Assembly: GCF_028610705.1 (NCBI RefSeq)
Contig: NZ_JAQQWT010000003.1
Coordinates: forward strand, 109,412-173,411
Length of the DNA: 64,000 bases
DNA from: Halalkalibacter alkalisediminis
GTDB lineage: Bacteria > Bacillota > Bacilli > Bacillales > Bacillaceae_D
Reading direction: 5' to 3'
Part shown: piece after piece, positions 36,575-46,627 of the stretch
Layout: each line of letters starts with the position of its first letter
Numbering within the stretch: the stretch's first letter is position 1
Notes under the pieces: generated by a model
What the model was told of the DNA's origin: nothing
The model's database searches: none
Seen by the model: the letters and a program-made list of their open reading frames with translations, nothing else
Position numbers and translations under genes: made by a program

Positions 36575-37033
36575 TTACGAATTAATTAACATTTCGACAA
36601 GCAATCTCGTTAAACTCACCAAATATGCGGAAAGAACTCCAAATGCTATAACGGCCCCTGTTAACTTAAACATATTGGCTCCGATTCCAAAAACAAGTCC
36701 TTCGCTTTTATGCTCGAGAGCAGCACTTGTCATGGCATTCGAGAAACCTGTAACAGGAACAAGTGAACCAGCACCAGCAAATTGGCCTAATTTATCATAG
36801 ACACCAAAACCTGTTGCTAATGCCGCGAGTAGGATCAAAGTCGCTAGAGTCGGACTCATAGCTTCCTCTTGGGTAATCGGCAAGTATGTCATATAAATTT
36901 GACTAATTCCATGTCCTAACGTACAAATTAACCCTCCTACTACAAACGCCTTTACACCATTTTTAAAAATATGGCTCTTTGGCTGATAGAGCTTTATATT
37001 TTTTTGATATTGTTTCTGCTCATCCTTACTCAA
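36575..37033 (-). CDS. spoVAC: Stage V sporulation protein AC
   Basis: A 152-residue membrane protein with four hydrophobic segments and the family motif FAGAGSLVPVTGFSNAMTSAA. SpoVAC is a mechanosensitive component of the DPA channel. The start codon is TTG, supported by GGGGGG about seven bases upstream; no ATG or GTG alternative exists nearby. It is the first gene of this operon: spoVAA and spoVAB, which precede it in B. subtilis, are missing. Confidence 0.93.
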   Translation of the reverse strand: MSKDEQKQYQKNIKLYQPKSHIFKNGVKAFVVGGLICTLGHGISQIYMTYLPITQEEAMSPTLATLILLAALATGFGVYDKLGQFAGAGSLVPVTGFSNAMTSAALEHKSEGLVFGIGANMFKLTGAVIAFGVLSAYLVSLTRLLVEMLINS

Positions 37034-37115
37034 CTAGAAGCCCCCCTTTTAGAAGAATGATCAATCAAACTCTGATCTAGAAATTCACCATATTTCACTC
37101 ATTTTGATATAACGT

Positions 37116-37144
37116 TAGTATGACTGGAATTCCTTCCTTCATTC
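37116..37144 (-). promoter_or_regulatory. Sigma-G promoter of the spoVA operon
   Basis: Minus-strand GAATG (-35) and CATACTA (-10) are separated by 17 bases, matching the sigma-G consensus GHATR / CATWHTA in full. This gives spoVAC its own forespore promoter despite the loss of the upstream spoVAA-AB genes. Confidence 0.65.
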
Positions 37145-37158
37145 TTAAAAAAAGGAAA

Positions 37159-37201
37159 AGAGGCTGAATCAAGGGAAATGGGTCCTGTTGATTCAGCCTC
37201 T
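37159..37201. terminator. Terminator after asnB
   Basis: AGAGGCTGAATCAA pairs exactly with TTGATTCAGCCTCT, with TTTTCC and a T-run beyond it on the minus strand. Confidence 0.85.
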
Positions 37202-37214
37202 TAGCCTTCTATCA

Positions 37215-39122
37215 TTAAATAACAAACTGTTCGATATGTTGATCTTCTATCAATCGACGTTCGGTTTTCCACTGATTCACGTCGTACTTATGCTCAACAT
37301 ACACTTGATGCCAAACCATGAATGAAAGAACAGTCCAAATTTTCCTACTATGATCTGCCTTGTCCTGATTATGATCATCGAGCAGCTTTCTCACATAGAC
37401 TTTATCAATATACTGACTCGTCTCACTTTCATTAATTAATTCTAACGCCCAGTCATAAAGTTCATGCTTTAACCAATGTCTAATAGGTACAGGAAAACCA
37501 AGTTTCTTTCGCATAAATACGTGTTCTGGAACCATTTCCTCAAAAGCTTTACGAAGAATATACTTCGTTGTTCCACAAGTCGTTTTCCATTCTGCTGGAA
37601 TTTTAGAAGCTAATCCAAACACTTCCTTATCAAGAAAAGGAACTCTCAATTCTAATGAATGAGCCATCGTCATTTTATCCGCTTTTAATAAAATATCTCC
37701 ACGAAGCCATGTACACATATCTAAATGTTGCATCCGATTGACAACATGTTGCCCTATCGATTGTTGATAAATCGGTTTTGTTATAAATTCATTCGTATAA
37801 TTAGAATGATAGTCAGAAAGAAGGTGTTGTTTTTCTTTTCCCGTAAATATTTTTGCATTACCTATATACCGTTGTTCTAAAGGTGTTGTACCGCGTTCAA
37901 GAAAGCTTTTCCCTTTAACCCCTTCTGGCATTTTCAAAGCTAATAGTCTTAGCATTCTTTTTAAAAACCTAGGTACATGGCGAAAACATGCTAGACTTTG
38001 GTACTCTCGGTAAATGTTATAGCCACCGAAAAGTTCGTCAGCTCCCTCCCCTGACAAAACAACTTTTACCTGCTTACTGGCTTCTTTCGCAACAAAATAA
38101 AGAGGCACACAAGCTGGATCTGCAAGCGGGTCATCCATATGCCACATAATTTTAGGCAATTCGTCCTTGTACTCGTCAGCCGTGATTAATTTACTATTAT
38201 TTTTAATATTTAACTTAGCTGCACTTTCTTGTACTACATTAATCTCACTATAACCGTCTTGTTGAAAGCCAACAGAGTATGTTTGTATTTTAGGATTTAT
38301 CTCTTTGGCGATTGCCGCAATAATGGTTGAATCAATGCCACCAGAAAGAAAAGAACCGACAGGCACATCACTACGCATATGCTTTTCCACTGAATCGTAC
38401 ATCGATTCTCGAATACTCTGTTTCCAATAATCTTCTGTTTGATTAATTGGTTTAAACATCGGTTTAAAGTACTGGTTCATTTGAGCTTTGTACCTTACTT
38501 TTTTCTCCATGTAATGACCTGGTTCTAATTTAAAAATTCCTTCAGTCATCGTTAATGGTTCAGGCACATATTGAAAGGACATATAATGATGAAGTGCTTG
38601 TTCATTTATTTGATGATCTTGAAGAAGTAAGCTTTTTTTTTCAGATGCAAATCTGAGCCCATCATGACTCTCTTGATAAAACAATGGTTTAATCCCAAAG
38701 TGGTCCCTTGCTGCAAAAACTTCTTTTTTGTGATTATCCCAAATAACAAAAGCAAACATACCACGTAATCGCGTTACGGCTTGTTTTCCTTCTTCACTGT
38801 ATAGGGCTAAAATCACTTCTGTATCTGAGTCGGTTTCAAAGTGCTTTCCCTTTTCTAACAATTCATCTCTTAACTCTATATAATTATAAATCTCACCATT
38901 GAACACAATCCAATAACGACCATTCCCATATGAAAGGGGTTGATAGCCTTTTTCCAAATCAATAATACTCAAGCGGCTAAAGCCTAGTTCAACGTTTTTA
39001 CCTTTCATATACCCTTCTTGATCTGGTCCTCTATGAGCAATCATTCCGTTCATATCTTTAATTAGATTTTGATTATCATATTTTAATTGTTTATCATATA
39101 CACCTGCTACAAAACCACACAT
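37215..39122 (-). CDS. asnB: Asparagine synthetase (glutamine-hydrolysing)
   Basis: A 635-residue two-domain enzyme. Cys2 (MCGFVAG) is the glutaminase nucleophile, with HRGPDQ and NGEIYNYIEL in the N-terminal class II amidotransferase domain. The synthetase domain has the ATP-pyrophosphatase loop SGGIDST and the SGEGADELFGGYN signature. Length and sequence are closest to B. subtilis AsnB among its three paralogues. It lies alone between mtnD and spoVAC with terminators on both sides. Confidence 0.93.
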   Translation of the reverse strand: MCGFVAGVYDKQLKYDNQNLIKDMNGMIAHRGPDQEGYMKGKNVELGFSRLSIIDLEKGYQPLSYGNGRYWIVFNGEIYNYIELRDELLEKGKHFETDSDTEVILALYSEEGKQAVTRLRGMFAFVIWDNHKKEVFAARDHFGIKPLFYQESHDGLRFASEKKSLLLQDHQINEQALHHYMSFQYVPEPLTMTEGIFKLEPGHYMEKKVRYKAQMNQYFKPMFKPINQTEDYWKQSIRESMYDSVEKHMRSDVPVGSFLSGGIDSTIIAAIAKEINPKIQTYSVGFQQDGYSEINVVQESAAKLNIKNNSKLITADEYKDELPKIMWHMDDPLADPACVPLYFVAKEASKQVKVVLSGEGADELFGGYNIYREYQSLACFRHVPRFLKRMLRLLALKMPEGVKGKSFLERGTTPLEQRYIGNAKIFTGKEKQHLLSDYHSNYTNEFITKPIYQQSIGQHVVNRMQHLDMCTWLRGDILLKADKMTMAHSLELRVPFLDKEVFGLASKIPAEWKTTCGTTKYILRKAFEEMVPEHVFMRKKLGFPVPIRHWLKHELYDWALELINESETSQYIDKVYVRKLLDDHNQDKADHSRKIWTVLSFMVWHQVYVEHKYDVNQWKTERRLIEDQHIEQFVI

Positions 39123-39276
39123 CTTTCCTACACCTACTTTTCTGTTCTACATACTTCTACTACTATTGGTCATTTTTACATCAATTATTCATAAGGTTAG
39201 ACGCATGCATTTGTTAAAACGTTACAGAAAATAGACAGGCTCTATTTTTTTTGTAGATGAATTAATTCCGAATTAC

Positions 39277-39313
39277 AAAAAAACGATTCCCTCAAAAAGA
39301 AGGAACCGTTTTT
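39277..39313 (-). terminator. Terminator of the mtnWXBD operon
   Basis: AAAACGGTTCC pairs with GGAATCGTTTT (one mismatch) and is followed by T residues on the minus strand. Confidence 0.65.
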
Positions 39314-39316
39314 CGA

Positions 39317-39856
39317 TTAAATTGTATGCTCTTTCTCTTCATACGGGTGTGCCACCCATCCATCCGTATCGATGAACAAACGGACAGCAACCACTTGGCG
39401 ATCATCCATTAGCGTAAAGAAGTGAGGTGTGTGCTCTGGAACAGAAATCACGTCACCTGCTTCAAGCTCAATATTAAAGTAACCCGTTTCGTCATCACCT
39501 TTTACGATAAAAATACCATGACCTGCTGTGATAATGCGAACTTCGTCGTCAGTGTGCGTATGAACCTGCTCAAATTTCTTTAATAACTCTTCAATATTTG
39601 GTGTCTTTTCAGATAACGCAATGACATCCCAATTCACGTAACCTCTTCGTTCAGCCAATGAGCGGATATCCTCATCAAAGCTTTTTAAAATTTCAGCTTT
39701 GTCTTCATCTGTTAAGTCAAACTTCTCAACTAAATTCTCAGGTAACTTTCCCATGTCCCAACGTTCAAAAAATACCCCTTGACATTCTAGAAACGCATGA
39801 ACATTTTCTTGTCCATCAACTACTTTACCGCTATTTCTAACTCTAATTACCGCCAT
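39317..39856 (-). CDS. mtnD: Acireductone dioxygenase
   Basis: A 179-residue cupin dioxygenase that cleaves acireductone with oxygen to the methionine keto-acid precursor in methionine salvage. Metal ligands are His99, His101 and Glu105 (VHTHTDDEV) and His145 (HTPHFF). AAGGAGG precedes the start. It is last in the mtnWXBD operon. Confidence 0.95.
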   Translation of the reverse strand: MAVIRVRNSGKVVDGQENVHAFLECQGVFFERWDMGKLPENLVEKFDLTDEDKAEILKSFDEDIRSLAERRGYVNWDVIALSEKTPNIEELLKKFEQVHTHTDDEVRIITAGHGIFIVKGDDETGYFNIELEAGDVISVPEHTPHFFTLMDDRQVVAVRLFIDTDGWVAHPYEEKEHTI

Positions 39857-40480
39857 TTATAAAACCTCCTTAAGATTAGCTGCTTTCGCTTGTAATAGTT
39901 TCATTTGATAAGAGAACAAAAATTCACAAGCTTCAAGATGTCTTTTCGCCTCAAAAGCATTTTTTCCCCAAACCGTTATTCCATGATTACGAATTAAGAC
40001 GGCTTTTGTTTTAGATTCAATTTTTTCTCCAATCGCACGACCGAGCTTAGGTAAATCAGCCCAATTTTCTACGATTGGGATGGTGAGTTCACCATCTTCC
40101 TCCCAAATACCAAAAGCTTTAATGAGCTCCACATTTCGAAAAGTTATCGATCCTTTATCCGCATATAGCTCAGAAATCAAATTATTATCTAACGTATGGA
40201 CATGTAAACTGCAACCTGCATCTGTTTTTTTATACACTTCTAGGTGAATAACGGTTTCTGCAGATGGTTTGCCTTCATCTGACAGGGGCTTGCCTTGCGC
40301 ATCAACGAGAACAAAGTCGGTTTCGGTTTCTTTGTATTTATCTTTTCCACTAACTGTAACTAAACAAGTTAAAGGATTGTCGCTCACCTTAATAGAAAGG
40401 TTCCCACTCGTTCCCGGGAACCAATCTCTCGCTGCAAGCTCACGCTTAACAGCCGCTAATTCATTCCACTTCGTAATCAC
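39857..40480 (-). CDS. mtnB: Methylthioribulose-1-phosphate dehydratase
   Basis: A 207-residue class II aldolase-fold dehydratase. SGNLSIKVS near residue 25 binds phosphate, HVHTLDNN supplies the zinc ligands and [10 protein letters not shown] lies near the C-terminus. The start is a GTG overlapping the mtnX stop (GTGA), with GAGG upstream. Confidence 0.93.
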   Translation of the reverse strand: MITKWNELAAVKRELAARDWFPGTSGNLSIKVSDNPLTCLVTVSGKDKYKETETDFVLVDAQGKPLSDEGKPSAETVIHLEVYKKTDAGCSLHVHTLDNNLISELYADKGSITFRNVELIKAFGIWEEDGELTIPIVENWADLPKLGRAIGEKIESKTKAVLIRNHGITVWGKNAFEAKRHLEACEFLFSYQMKLLQAKAANLKEVL

Positions 40481-41136
40481 GATGTCACCTCATTATTTTC
40501 TAAAATCTGAATTACTTCATGAAATGTGTGAAAAGGAGCATGTGGTATTTCTAACTCTCGACACTTTTCTAATAAGAAGTCTCTGGCAATGACAAAATTG
40601 GCTTGCTTGGCAGCTTGTAAATCAGTGATGGAGTCCCCAATCACAATTTTAAACCGATCCTCTCCAATTTTGCGTAAGATCGAGGGTTTACAGCACCCAC
40701 ACTCATTTATACACTCTGAATCACATGCGTGTAGCCACTCCACACGAATCGTTTCTTCATCAAACTTGGCTTGATTGCAATAGACAGGAAGCTCATATTT
40801 TTTCAAGAGCGGATGAACAAAGAAATCCATTCCTCCACTAACAATAATCAAATCAATGTCATGGTTCTTCGTATAGTCGACAAATGTTTCAAAGCCATCT
40901 CTAATCTTTGCATCGTTTAAGATAAATTCAGTCATTTCTTGTTTAAGAGCCGATGGAAGGAGTCTAAAGAACTGTCCAACTCCTTGTTTGATCGAGATCC
41001 GCTGAGCCAAGATATCATCTTTAATAGCTTCCCATTCTGGAGGAGCAAATTTGTTCATAATTGCAACAATGTTGTCATTATCCGTAATCGTTCCATCAAA
41101 ATCACAAAAAATCACAGGACGTTTCATCTCGTTCAT
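40477..41136 (-). CDS. mtnX: 2-hydroxy-3-keto-5-methylthiopentenyl-1-phosphate phosphatase
   Basis: A HAD-superfamily phosphatase of about 219 residues. [12 protein letters not shown] gives the nucleophile Asp and the acid Asp, SGGMDFF the second motif and [11 protein letters not shown] the last. CGCC in the cap is typical of Bacillus MtnX. The start was chosen at the ATG overlapping the mtnW stop as ATGA. Confidence 0.93.
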   Translation of the reverse strand: MNEMKRPVIFCDFDGTITDNDNIVAIMNKFAPPEWEAIKDDILAQRISIKQGVGQFFRLLPSALKQEMTEFILNDAKIRDGFETFVDYTKNHDIDLIIVSGGMDFFVHPLLKKYELPVYCNQAKFDEETIRVEWLHACDSECINECGCCKPSILRKIGEDRFKIVIGDSITDLQAAKQANFVIARDFLLEKCRELEIPHAPFHTFHEVIQILENNEVTS

Positions 41137-42326
41137 TTGCCACCCCATAATTCAATGGCATCGGCAAGTTCCGGATGATCGACAGTTGCCTCCACTAATG
41201 TTTGATTATTTAAAACGGCATCAATTGCTTGTACGAATGCTTTCCCACCAGCTGACGCACCGCCTGGATGCCCATGAATTCCGCCACCTGCATTAATAAT
41301 ACTGTCCATACCAAAGTCAGCTATTAATTTAGGTACAAGTCCTGGGTGAATCCCTGCAGACGGTACTGGAAATGCCTTTTTAAATTGATCTTCCTCTATT
41401 AAGTTTCGTGCAATTGCTTGTGTTTCTTCCTTTGCCATTGCTACAGAACCATAAGGCGATGGGAACAACACTAAATCAGCCCCTGACATTCTTGCTAATT
41501 TCCCAAGTAATAGTCCTGGAGAAAGACCGTAATCAGGTGAAGAAATCATCGTTCCTGCGAAGGCTGGATGAGCCATGATTGGCAATGGAATATTAGGATC
41601 TTCCGCAAGTGCCTGCATGACATCAAGTCCATAAGCAAATACATTGAAGAGAAGCAAATCAGCACCTAGCTCAACGGCTTTATAAGCATTCTCTTTTAAT
41701 TCCATCGTCTTCCCTGTTAAATTAACTGCGTGAAGTGTGCGTTTTCCCGTTTCTTCATAGCTCTCGCGTAACGCTTCCTGACAAACAGGAATTCTTTTTT
41801 CAAGTGGTGTTAATTTATTTTCAAATAAAATTTCATCATCTTTGACAATATCTATCCCACCAAGAGCTTGGGCTTTCATTTGTTCTTTTAGAGAACTAAG
41901 GTCTCTTCCGATGACGCCTTTAAAAATACTCATTAACAAAGGACGCTCGTATGTATTCGTTAAGTTCCTAATTCCTTCAATTCCAAATTTAGGACCAGGG
42001 TAGCTTCGTTTTAGCTCTTCACTAAACGATAGATCAAGAAGTTTAACTTTTCCATCAAGCGAAAATTTCCCAAAAGTAGTTGTTAAAACAGCTGGTAAAT
42101 CATTTGAAAAGTTCACAGCCGGATAACCAACAGTAATAATAGCCTTGTTGTCAGCAACCATCTTCGTTTCAACGACTCTTCCTTTATGTCTTTGTAATTG
42201 TTCTTGTTCAACTGCAGGAAGATTCGTCCAAGATCCGACTGTTAAACCAATCGCAATGGCTTCTGCTTTTTTTTCTAAGTTGTCTTGCTTTACCTCGAGA
42301 ATATATGTTGCTAGAACTTCACTCAC
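41133..42326 (-). CDS. mtnW: 2,3-diketo-5-methylthiopentyl-1-phosphate enolase (RuBisCO-like)
   Basis: A 397-residue RuBisCO-like protein that enolises diketomethylthiopentyl phosphate. The loop DIVKDDEIL holds the carbamylated Lys and metal-binding acids; [15 protein letters not shown] binds phosphate near the C-terminus. The start is GTG, preceded by GGAGGG at good spacing. It opens the mtnWXBD operon. Confidence 0.95.
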   Translation of the reverse strand: MSEVLATYILEVKQDNLEKKAEAIAIGLTVGSWTNLPAVEQEQLQRHKGRVVETKMVADNKAIITVGYPAVNFSNDLPAVLTTTFGKFSLDGKVKLLDLSFSEELKRSYPGPKFGIEGIRNLTNTYERPLLMSIFKGVIGRDLSSLKEQMKAQALGGIDIVKDDEILFENKLTPLEKRIPVCQEALRESYEETGKRTLHAVNLTGKTMELKENAYKAVELGADLLLFNVFAYGLDVMQALAEDPNIPLPIMAHPAFAGTMISSPDYGLSPGLLLGKLARMSGADLVLFPSPYGSVAMAKEETQAIARNLIEEDQFKKAFPVPSAGIHPGLVPKLIADFGMDSIINAGGGIHGHPGGASAGGKAFVQAIDAVLNNQTLVEATVDHPELADAIELWGGK

Positions 42327-42401
42327 TACATTTTCCCTCCATTACTGCATTCACTTACCTACCATGGAATTAAAAAAAATGAACAGTTTTGATAGTTTTG
42401 A

Positions 42402-42430
42402 ATTATGACAGCATTTTATTTGATCGTCAA
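42402..42430 (-). promoter_or_regulatory. mtnW promoter without S-box
   Basis: Minus-strand TTGACG and CATAAT are 17 bases apart about 75 bases before the GTG start. No SAM riboswitch sequence is present between this promoter and the gene. Confidence 0.55.
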
Positions 42431-42521
42431 TTTATTTTAAAACATAACAGCCTTCTTGGAAGTAGTATATCAAATTTAAAACTTTATCACGATAAATGAA
42501 TATTTAATTTTCAAAATATAA

Positions 42522-42551
42522 TTGACAGCTCCCTTTTCTGAAGTGTAAGAT
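42522..42551 (+). promoter_or_regulatory. mtnK promoter
   Basis: TTGACA and TAAGAT are separated by 18 bases, about 25 bases before the riboswitch P1 stem. Confidence 0.6.
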
Positions 42552-42575
42552 GTCAGCAACAATTAAATTTTATAA

Positions 42576-42684
42576 CTCTTATGATGAGAAGGCTGAGGGA
42601 ATTGGACCGATGACGCCCGGCAACCGGCTTGTAAAAGCAATGGTGCTACTTCCAACAGAATGAACGCATTCTGACAGATAAGAG
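42576..42684 (+). ncRNA. SAM-I riboswitch (S-box) aptamer
   Basis: P1 is CTCTTAT (42576-42582) with ATAAGAG (42678-42684). Conserved S-box blocks follow in order: GATGAGAAGGCTGAGGGA, GACGCCCGGCAACCGG and the 3' GGTGCTACTTCC and TGACAGATAAGAG segments. SAM binding stabilises P1 and lets the terminator downstream form, switching off mtnKA when SAM is plentiful. Confidence 0.95.
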
Positions 42685-42702
42685 GAACGAACGTGACGTT
42701 TC

Positions 42703-42734
42703 AATCCTCTTGATTTGTAATCAAGAGGATTTTT
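42703..42734 (+). terminator. Riboswitch-controlled terminator
   Basis: AATCCTCTTGATT pairs with AATCAAGAGGATT over TGT and is followed by T residues. TCCTCTT can alternatively pair with the AAGAGGA at the 3' side of P1, forming the antiterminator. Confidence 0.9.
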
Positions 42735-42784
42735 CTGCATCTAGGGCTAAAGCCTAACTCTAACATCTATTGGGAGGATTACAC

Positions 42785-44002
42785 ATGGCTATTAAACAAG
42801 TGGTTTACGAACCGTTGACTACAGATACAGCAAGAGAACTAAGTAAAAATTTACAATTGTTTAATCAAAATGATCAACTTTCCGCGGTTGAAATTGGTGA
42901 TGGCAACTTAAATTTAGTATTCCGTATCCAAAATGTAATAAATGAAAAATCCTATATTATCAAGCAAGCACTTCCTTATGCGAAAGTCGTTGGTACTAGC
43001 TGGCCATTAACACTAGATCGTTCACGTATTGAAGGTGAATCTCTTAAAAGAACATATCAACTTGTGCCAGAATTAACACCAAAAGTCTATTACAGTGATT
43101 CTACTCTAGCCGTAACCGTCATGGATGATTTATCTCATTTAATCATTTTAAGAAAAGGTTTAATTGCCGGTAATCAATATCCGAAACTAGCTAAAGATAT
43201 CGGAATATTTTTAGCACATACCCTCTTCTTCAATTCTGATTTCGGGCTAAACCAGCAAGATAAAAAGATCCAAAGCAGCCAGTTTATTAATCCGGAATTA
43301 TGCAAAATAACAGAAGATCTCGTTTTTACAGACCCATTTTTTGATCACGATACGAATAATATTGATGATACTTTGAAGCTATTTGTTACGGAAACGATTT
43401 GGGCAGACCCAGCTTTAAAGCTTGAGGTTGCTAAATTAAAACAAGCTTTTCTAACTAAAGGAGAAACCCTCGTACATGGTGATCTTCATACAGGTAGCAT
43501 TTTCGTAAGTGAAGAAGAAACGATCGTTATTGACCCTGAGTTTGCCTACTATGGTCCTTTTGGTTTTGATGTAGGTGCCTTTATCGCTAACTTGATATTA
43601 AATTATTTAGCTCAAGATGTTCACTTAGCAGTTCAACCACAAAAGAAAGCTGAGTTCCAACGTTATTTACTTGATGTGATTACAGAAACTTGGCAAGTGT
43701 TTGAACAAGAATTTACAACACTGTGGCAAGAACATCCACAAGACGCGTTTATGAATGTTGATGGTTATTTAGAGCAAACATTGCAAACGATCTTTAGTGA
43801 TGCAATTGGATTTGCAGGTTGTAAAGTCATCCGTAGAATGATTGGACTTGCTGGAGTCGAAGATGTTGAATCGATCACAGATGTAAACCTACGAAATCAA
43901 GTTAAGAAAAACGCTCTAACACTAGGTAAAAAATTAATTGTACAACGAAATGAACTAACATCTATTCAGAAACTTGTAAAGGTTGTGTCTGACCATGCTT
44001 AA
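42785..44002 (+). CDS. mtnK: Methylthioribose kinase
   Basis: A 405-residue kinase of the aminoglycoside phosphotransferase/choline kinase fold that phosphorylates 5-methylthioribose. [10 protein letters not shown] is the catalytic loop and [10 protein letters not shown] the metal-binding segment; [10 protein letters not shown] is the nucleotide loop near the N-terminus. The start is the ATG behind GGGAGGA; a TTG five codons earlier precedes that site. Confidence 0.95.
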   Translation: MAIKQVVYEPLTTDTARELSKNLQLFNQNDQLSAVEIGDGNLNLVFRIQNVINEKSYIIKQALPYAKVVGTSWPLTLDRSRIEGESLKRTYQLVPELTPKVYYSDSTLAVTVMDDLSHLIILRKGLIAGNQYPKLAKDIGIFLAHTLFFNSDFGLNQQDKKIQSSQFINPELCKITEDLVFTDPFFDHDTNNIDDTLKLFVTETIWADPALKLEVAKLKQAFLTKGETLVHGDLHTGSIFVSEEETIVIDPEFAYYGPFGFDVGAFIANLILNYLAQDVHLAVQPQKKAEFQRYLLDVITETWQVFEQEFTTLWQEHPQDAFMNVDGYLEQTLQTIFSDAIGFAGCKVIRRMIGLAGVEDVESITDVNLRNQVKKNALTLGKKLIVQRNELTSIQKLVKVVSDHA

Positions 44003-45035
44003 TACGCCTATTCGCTCCGTTCAATGGAGTGGCACTCATATTACCTTGCTCGATCAGCGTCTTCTACCGGCAAAAACAGAATTTCTCTCCCTAACTTCTA
44101 TTAAGGATGTATGGGATGCTATTTTTAAATTAAAGGTTAGAGGTGCTCCAGCAATAGGGATTGCTGCCGCCTACGGGTTAGCTCTATGGACCCAGCAAAC
44201 AACTTTGACTAATTTTAATGACTTTAAGTCGGAGCTCGTCAAACAAGGAGCCTATTTAGAAAGTTCTCGCCCTACAGCTGTTAACTTATTTTGGGCTGTG
44301 AAACGTATTCTTTCAGTTGTTGAACCTGTCTCTTCGGTAGAGACAGCTAAAGAAGCCATCTTGGCGGAGGCACAATTGATTGAAAAGGAAGATGAAGATG
44401 TCTGTCGTTCCATCGGTGAATATGCAATCACTTTATTTCACGATGAAGATACACTTTTAACACATTGTAATGCTGGAGGAATTGCAACAGCTCGCTACGG
44501 TACTGCACTGGCCCCATTTTATATCGCAAAAGAACGAGGCATGAATTTGAAAGCTTACGCTTCAGAAACTCGTCCTGTTTTACAAGGGGCTAGATTAACA
44601 GCTTGGGAGTTGCAACAACTAGGGGTTGATGTGACTTTAATAACAGATAATATGGTAGCTCATACGATTAAGTCAAAAGGTGTGACAGCCGTTATTGTCG
44701 GAGCTGACCGCATTGCCGCTAATGGTGATACAGCTAATAAAATTGGAACTTATGGCCTTGCATTAATCGCAAAATCCCTTGGCATTCCATTTTATGTAGC
44801 TGCTCCCCTTTCTACGATTGACCTTGATACCTTATCTGGTGGAGAGATTGAAATTGAAGAACGACATCCAGATGAAGTAAGGACGTTAAATGGACAGGCC
44901 ATTACGACACCGGATATGAAAGTTTTTAATCCCGCCTTTGATGTTACGCCTTCTGAGTTAATCACAGGAATTATTACAGAAAAAGGGATCATTCAAGGTG
45001 ATTATCAACCAAAGTTAGCTAAACTTTTTTTATAG
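43995..45035 (+). CDS. mtnA: Methylthioribose-1-phosphate isomerase
   Basis: A protein of about 346 residues that isomerises methylthioribose-1-phosphate to the ribulose form. The catalytic Cys is about residue 158 (HCNAGGIAT) and the Asp about 238 ([11 protein letters not shown]). [13 protein letters not shown] is the N-terminal signature. It overlaps the end of mtnK by eight bases. Confidence 0.95.
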   Translation: MLNTPIRSVQWSGTHITLLDQRLLPAKTEFLSLTSIKDVWDAIFKLKVRGAPAIGIAAAYGLALWTQQTTLTNFNDFKSELVKQGAYLESSRPTAVNLFWAVKRILSVVEPVSSVETAKEAILAEAQLIEKEDEDVCRSIGEYAITLFHDEDTLLTHCNAGGIATARYGTALAPFYIAKERGMNLKAYASETRPVLQGARLTAWELQQLGVDVTLITDNMVAHTIKSKGVTAVIVGADRIAANGDTANKIGTYGLALIAKSLGIPFYVAAPLSTIDLDTLSGGEIEIEERHPDEVRTLNGQAITTPDMKVFNPAFDVTPSELITGIITEKGIIQGDYQPKLAKLFL

Positions 45036-45049
45036 AAGGTCATTATGTT

Positions 45050-45088
45050 AGGATGGAAAATCTCTTTCATGAGATTGCCATCCTTTTT
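45050..45088 (+). terminator. Terminator of mtnKA
   Basis: AGGATGG pairs with CCATCCT, with an inner ATCTC/GAGAT pairing, followed by TTTTT. Confidence 0.85.
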
Positions 45089-45196
45089 AAAATTGAAAAA
45101 AATATTAAAATAGAACGGCACTTAATTCCATTTATTATATAGATTGACGATTAAAGAATTGTTCTTCACACGAGCATTTGTCTTATTCTTATTAGA

Positions 45197-45224
45197 TTGA
45201 CATCTTACATACTTTTCATATTCA
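45197..45224 (+). promoter_or_regulatory. Candidate promoter of the DinB-like gene
   Basis: TTGACA and TATTCA are 16 bases apart, about 70 bases before the start codon. The spacing is slightly short. Confidence 0.4.
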
Positions 45225-45296
45225 ATGTAAAACACTGTCAATTTAATTAAAAATCTTTTACACTATTTGTAATCTACCATAAGGGAGGAAGAAATA

Positions 45297-45767
45297 ATGG
45301 CCATTAAAGCTTTTTCGTTTGCACGGTTTGCTAATATTTCTAGTATTCAATCTGCAAGTCCTGAGCAACTTGACCTCGTTCCAGAAGACTTCAATAATTC
45401 AATTCGGTGGAATGCTGGCCATATATTAGCAATTTCCGAAAGTCTCTTGAAGCACTCAGAACGATATGTTCCTGTTCTGCCTCCAGCCTATAAAGATTTT
45501 TTCTTCATGGGAACGAGCCCAAAAGACTGGAAAGAAGATCCCCCTTCCATTGAAGACATTCTCGTAATGTCAGCGAAGCAAGTTGAATCTATCCAAAAGT
45601 TGTTTGAAAATGATGCACACTCTCCTTTAAAGCAGCCATTCGAGCTTAAAGGGCACACCTTTGACAATCTAACGGAAATAATAAGTTTCATCACTTTTCA
45701 TGAAGGGTTACACCTCGGAGCAATACGAACACTGCTTAAAGCGACTAGCAGCTTTTCTAACCAATAA
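45297..45767 (+). CDS. DinB-family protein
   Basis: A 156-residue four-helix-bundle protein of the DinB/YfiT superfamily. The metal-binding triad is likely His42 (WNAGHILA), His135 and His139 (FHEGLHLG). Members act as thiol-dependent transferases or have unknown roles; the function here is not known. GGGAGGAAG precedes the start. Confidence 0.85.
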   Translation: MAIKAFSFARFANISSIQSASPEQLDLVPEDFNNSIRWNAGHILAISESLLKHSERYVPVLPPAYKDFFFMGTSPKDWKEDPPSIEDILVMSAKQVESIQKLFENDAHSPLKQPFELKGHTFDNLTEIISFITFHEGLHLGAIRTLLKATSSFSNQ

Positions 45768-45800
45768 CCCTTCATCAGTTTGATAAGATTTTGAATACAG

Positions 45801-45842
45801 ATCAAGAAACCCACTCTTCAATTGAAAAGTGGGTTTCTTGAT
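45801..45842. terminator. Bidirectional terminator between the DinB-like gene and sigF
   Basis: ATCAAGAAACCCACT pairs exactly with AGTGGGTTTCTTGAT over 12 bases and serves the converging genes. Confidence 0.85.
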
Positions 45843-45850
45843 ACTAAATG

Positions 45851-46615
45851 TTAAACATCTCCCATTTCTAACTTCATCTGCTCAAGAATTTTCTTCTCAA
45901 GTCTTGAGACCTGAACCTGTGAAATTCCAAGCCTGGCTGCAACCTCTGATTGGGTTTGATCTTTGTAATAACGAAGATACACAATTAATCGTTCCCTCTC
46001 GTCAAGATCTCTAATTGCTTCTTTCAAAGCAATTTTATCAAACCATTTTGTTTCTGTTTGATCGGCAATCTGATCTAAGAGGGTGATAGGGTCACCGTCG
46101 TTTTCGTAGACCGTCTCATGAATCGATGAAAGAGATCGACTAGCCTCTCCTGCAAAAACAACTTCCTCTGGCGTAATTTCCAATTGTTCCGCTATTTCGT
46201 TTACAGTTGGCGTTCGACCTAGAGACTTAGTCATCTCATCCTTCATTTTGCGTATCTTATTCCCCAATTCTTTAATTGAGCGACTCACTTTCACCGTTCC
46301 GTCATCTCGCAGGAAACGTTGAATTTCACCAATAATCATAGGTACAGCATACGTCGAAAATTTAACATCATAGGACAAATCGAACTTATCAACCGATTTA
46401 ATAAGCCCGATACAACCGATTTGGAATAAATCATCAGCTTCGTAGCCTCGATTCATAAAGCGCTGAACGACCGACCAGACAAGTCTAGTATTGCGATTTA
46501 CAATTAAGTCTCTCGCCTCTTGATCGCCTTCTTGGCTCTTAGCTATAAGCTTCTTTACTTCCGAATCGGAAAAATGTGCCTGCTTCTTCTTTTGTTGTTT
46601 TACCTCGACATCCAT
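45851..46615 (-). CDS. sigF: Sporulation sigma factor F
   Basis: A 254-residue sigma-70-family factor, nearly the length of B. subtilis sigma-F. Region 2 contains YEADDLFQIGCIGLIKSVDKF, region 3 the VKVSRSIKELGNKI segment and region 4 the helix-turn-helix SEVAARLGISQVQVSRLEKK. It directs the first forespore-specific transcription. The start is the ATG behind AAGGAG; a TTG two codons earlier is less likely. It lies six bases after spoIIAB on its 5' side. Confidence 0.97.
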   Translation of the reverse strand: MDVEVKQQKKKQAHFSDSEVKKLIAKSQEGDQEARDLIVNRNTRLVWSVVQRFMNRGYEADDLFQIGCIGLIKSVDKFDLSYDVKFSTYAVPMIIGEIQRFLRDDGTVKVSRSIKELGNKIRKMKDEMTKSLGRTPTVNEIAEQLEITPEEVVFAGEASRSLSSIHETVYENDGDPITLLDQIADQTETKWFDKIALKEAIRDLDERERLIVYLRYYKDQTQSEVAARLGISQVQVSRLEKKILEQMKLEMGDV

Positions 46616-46627
46616 AGGCAAAACTCC

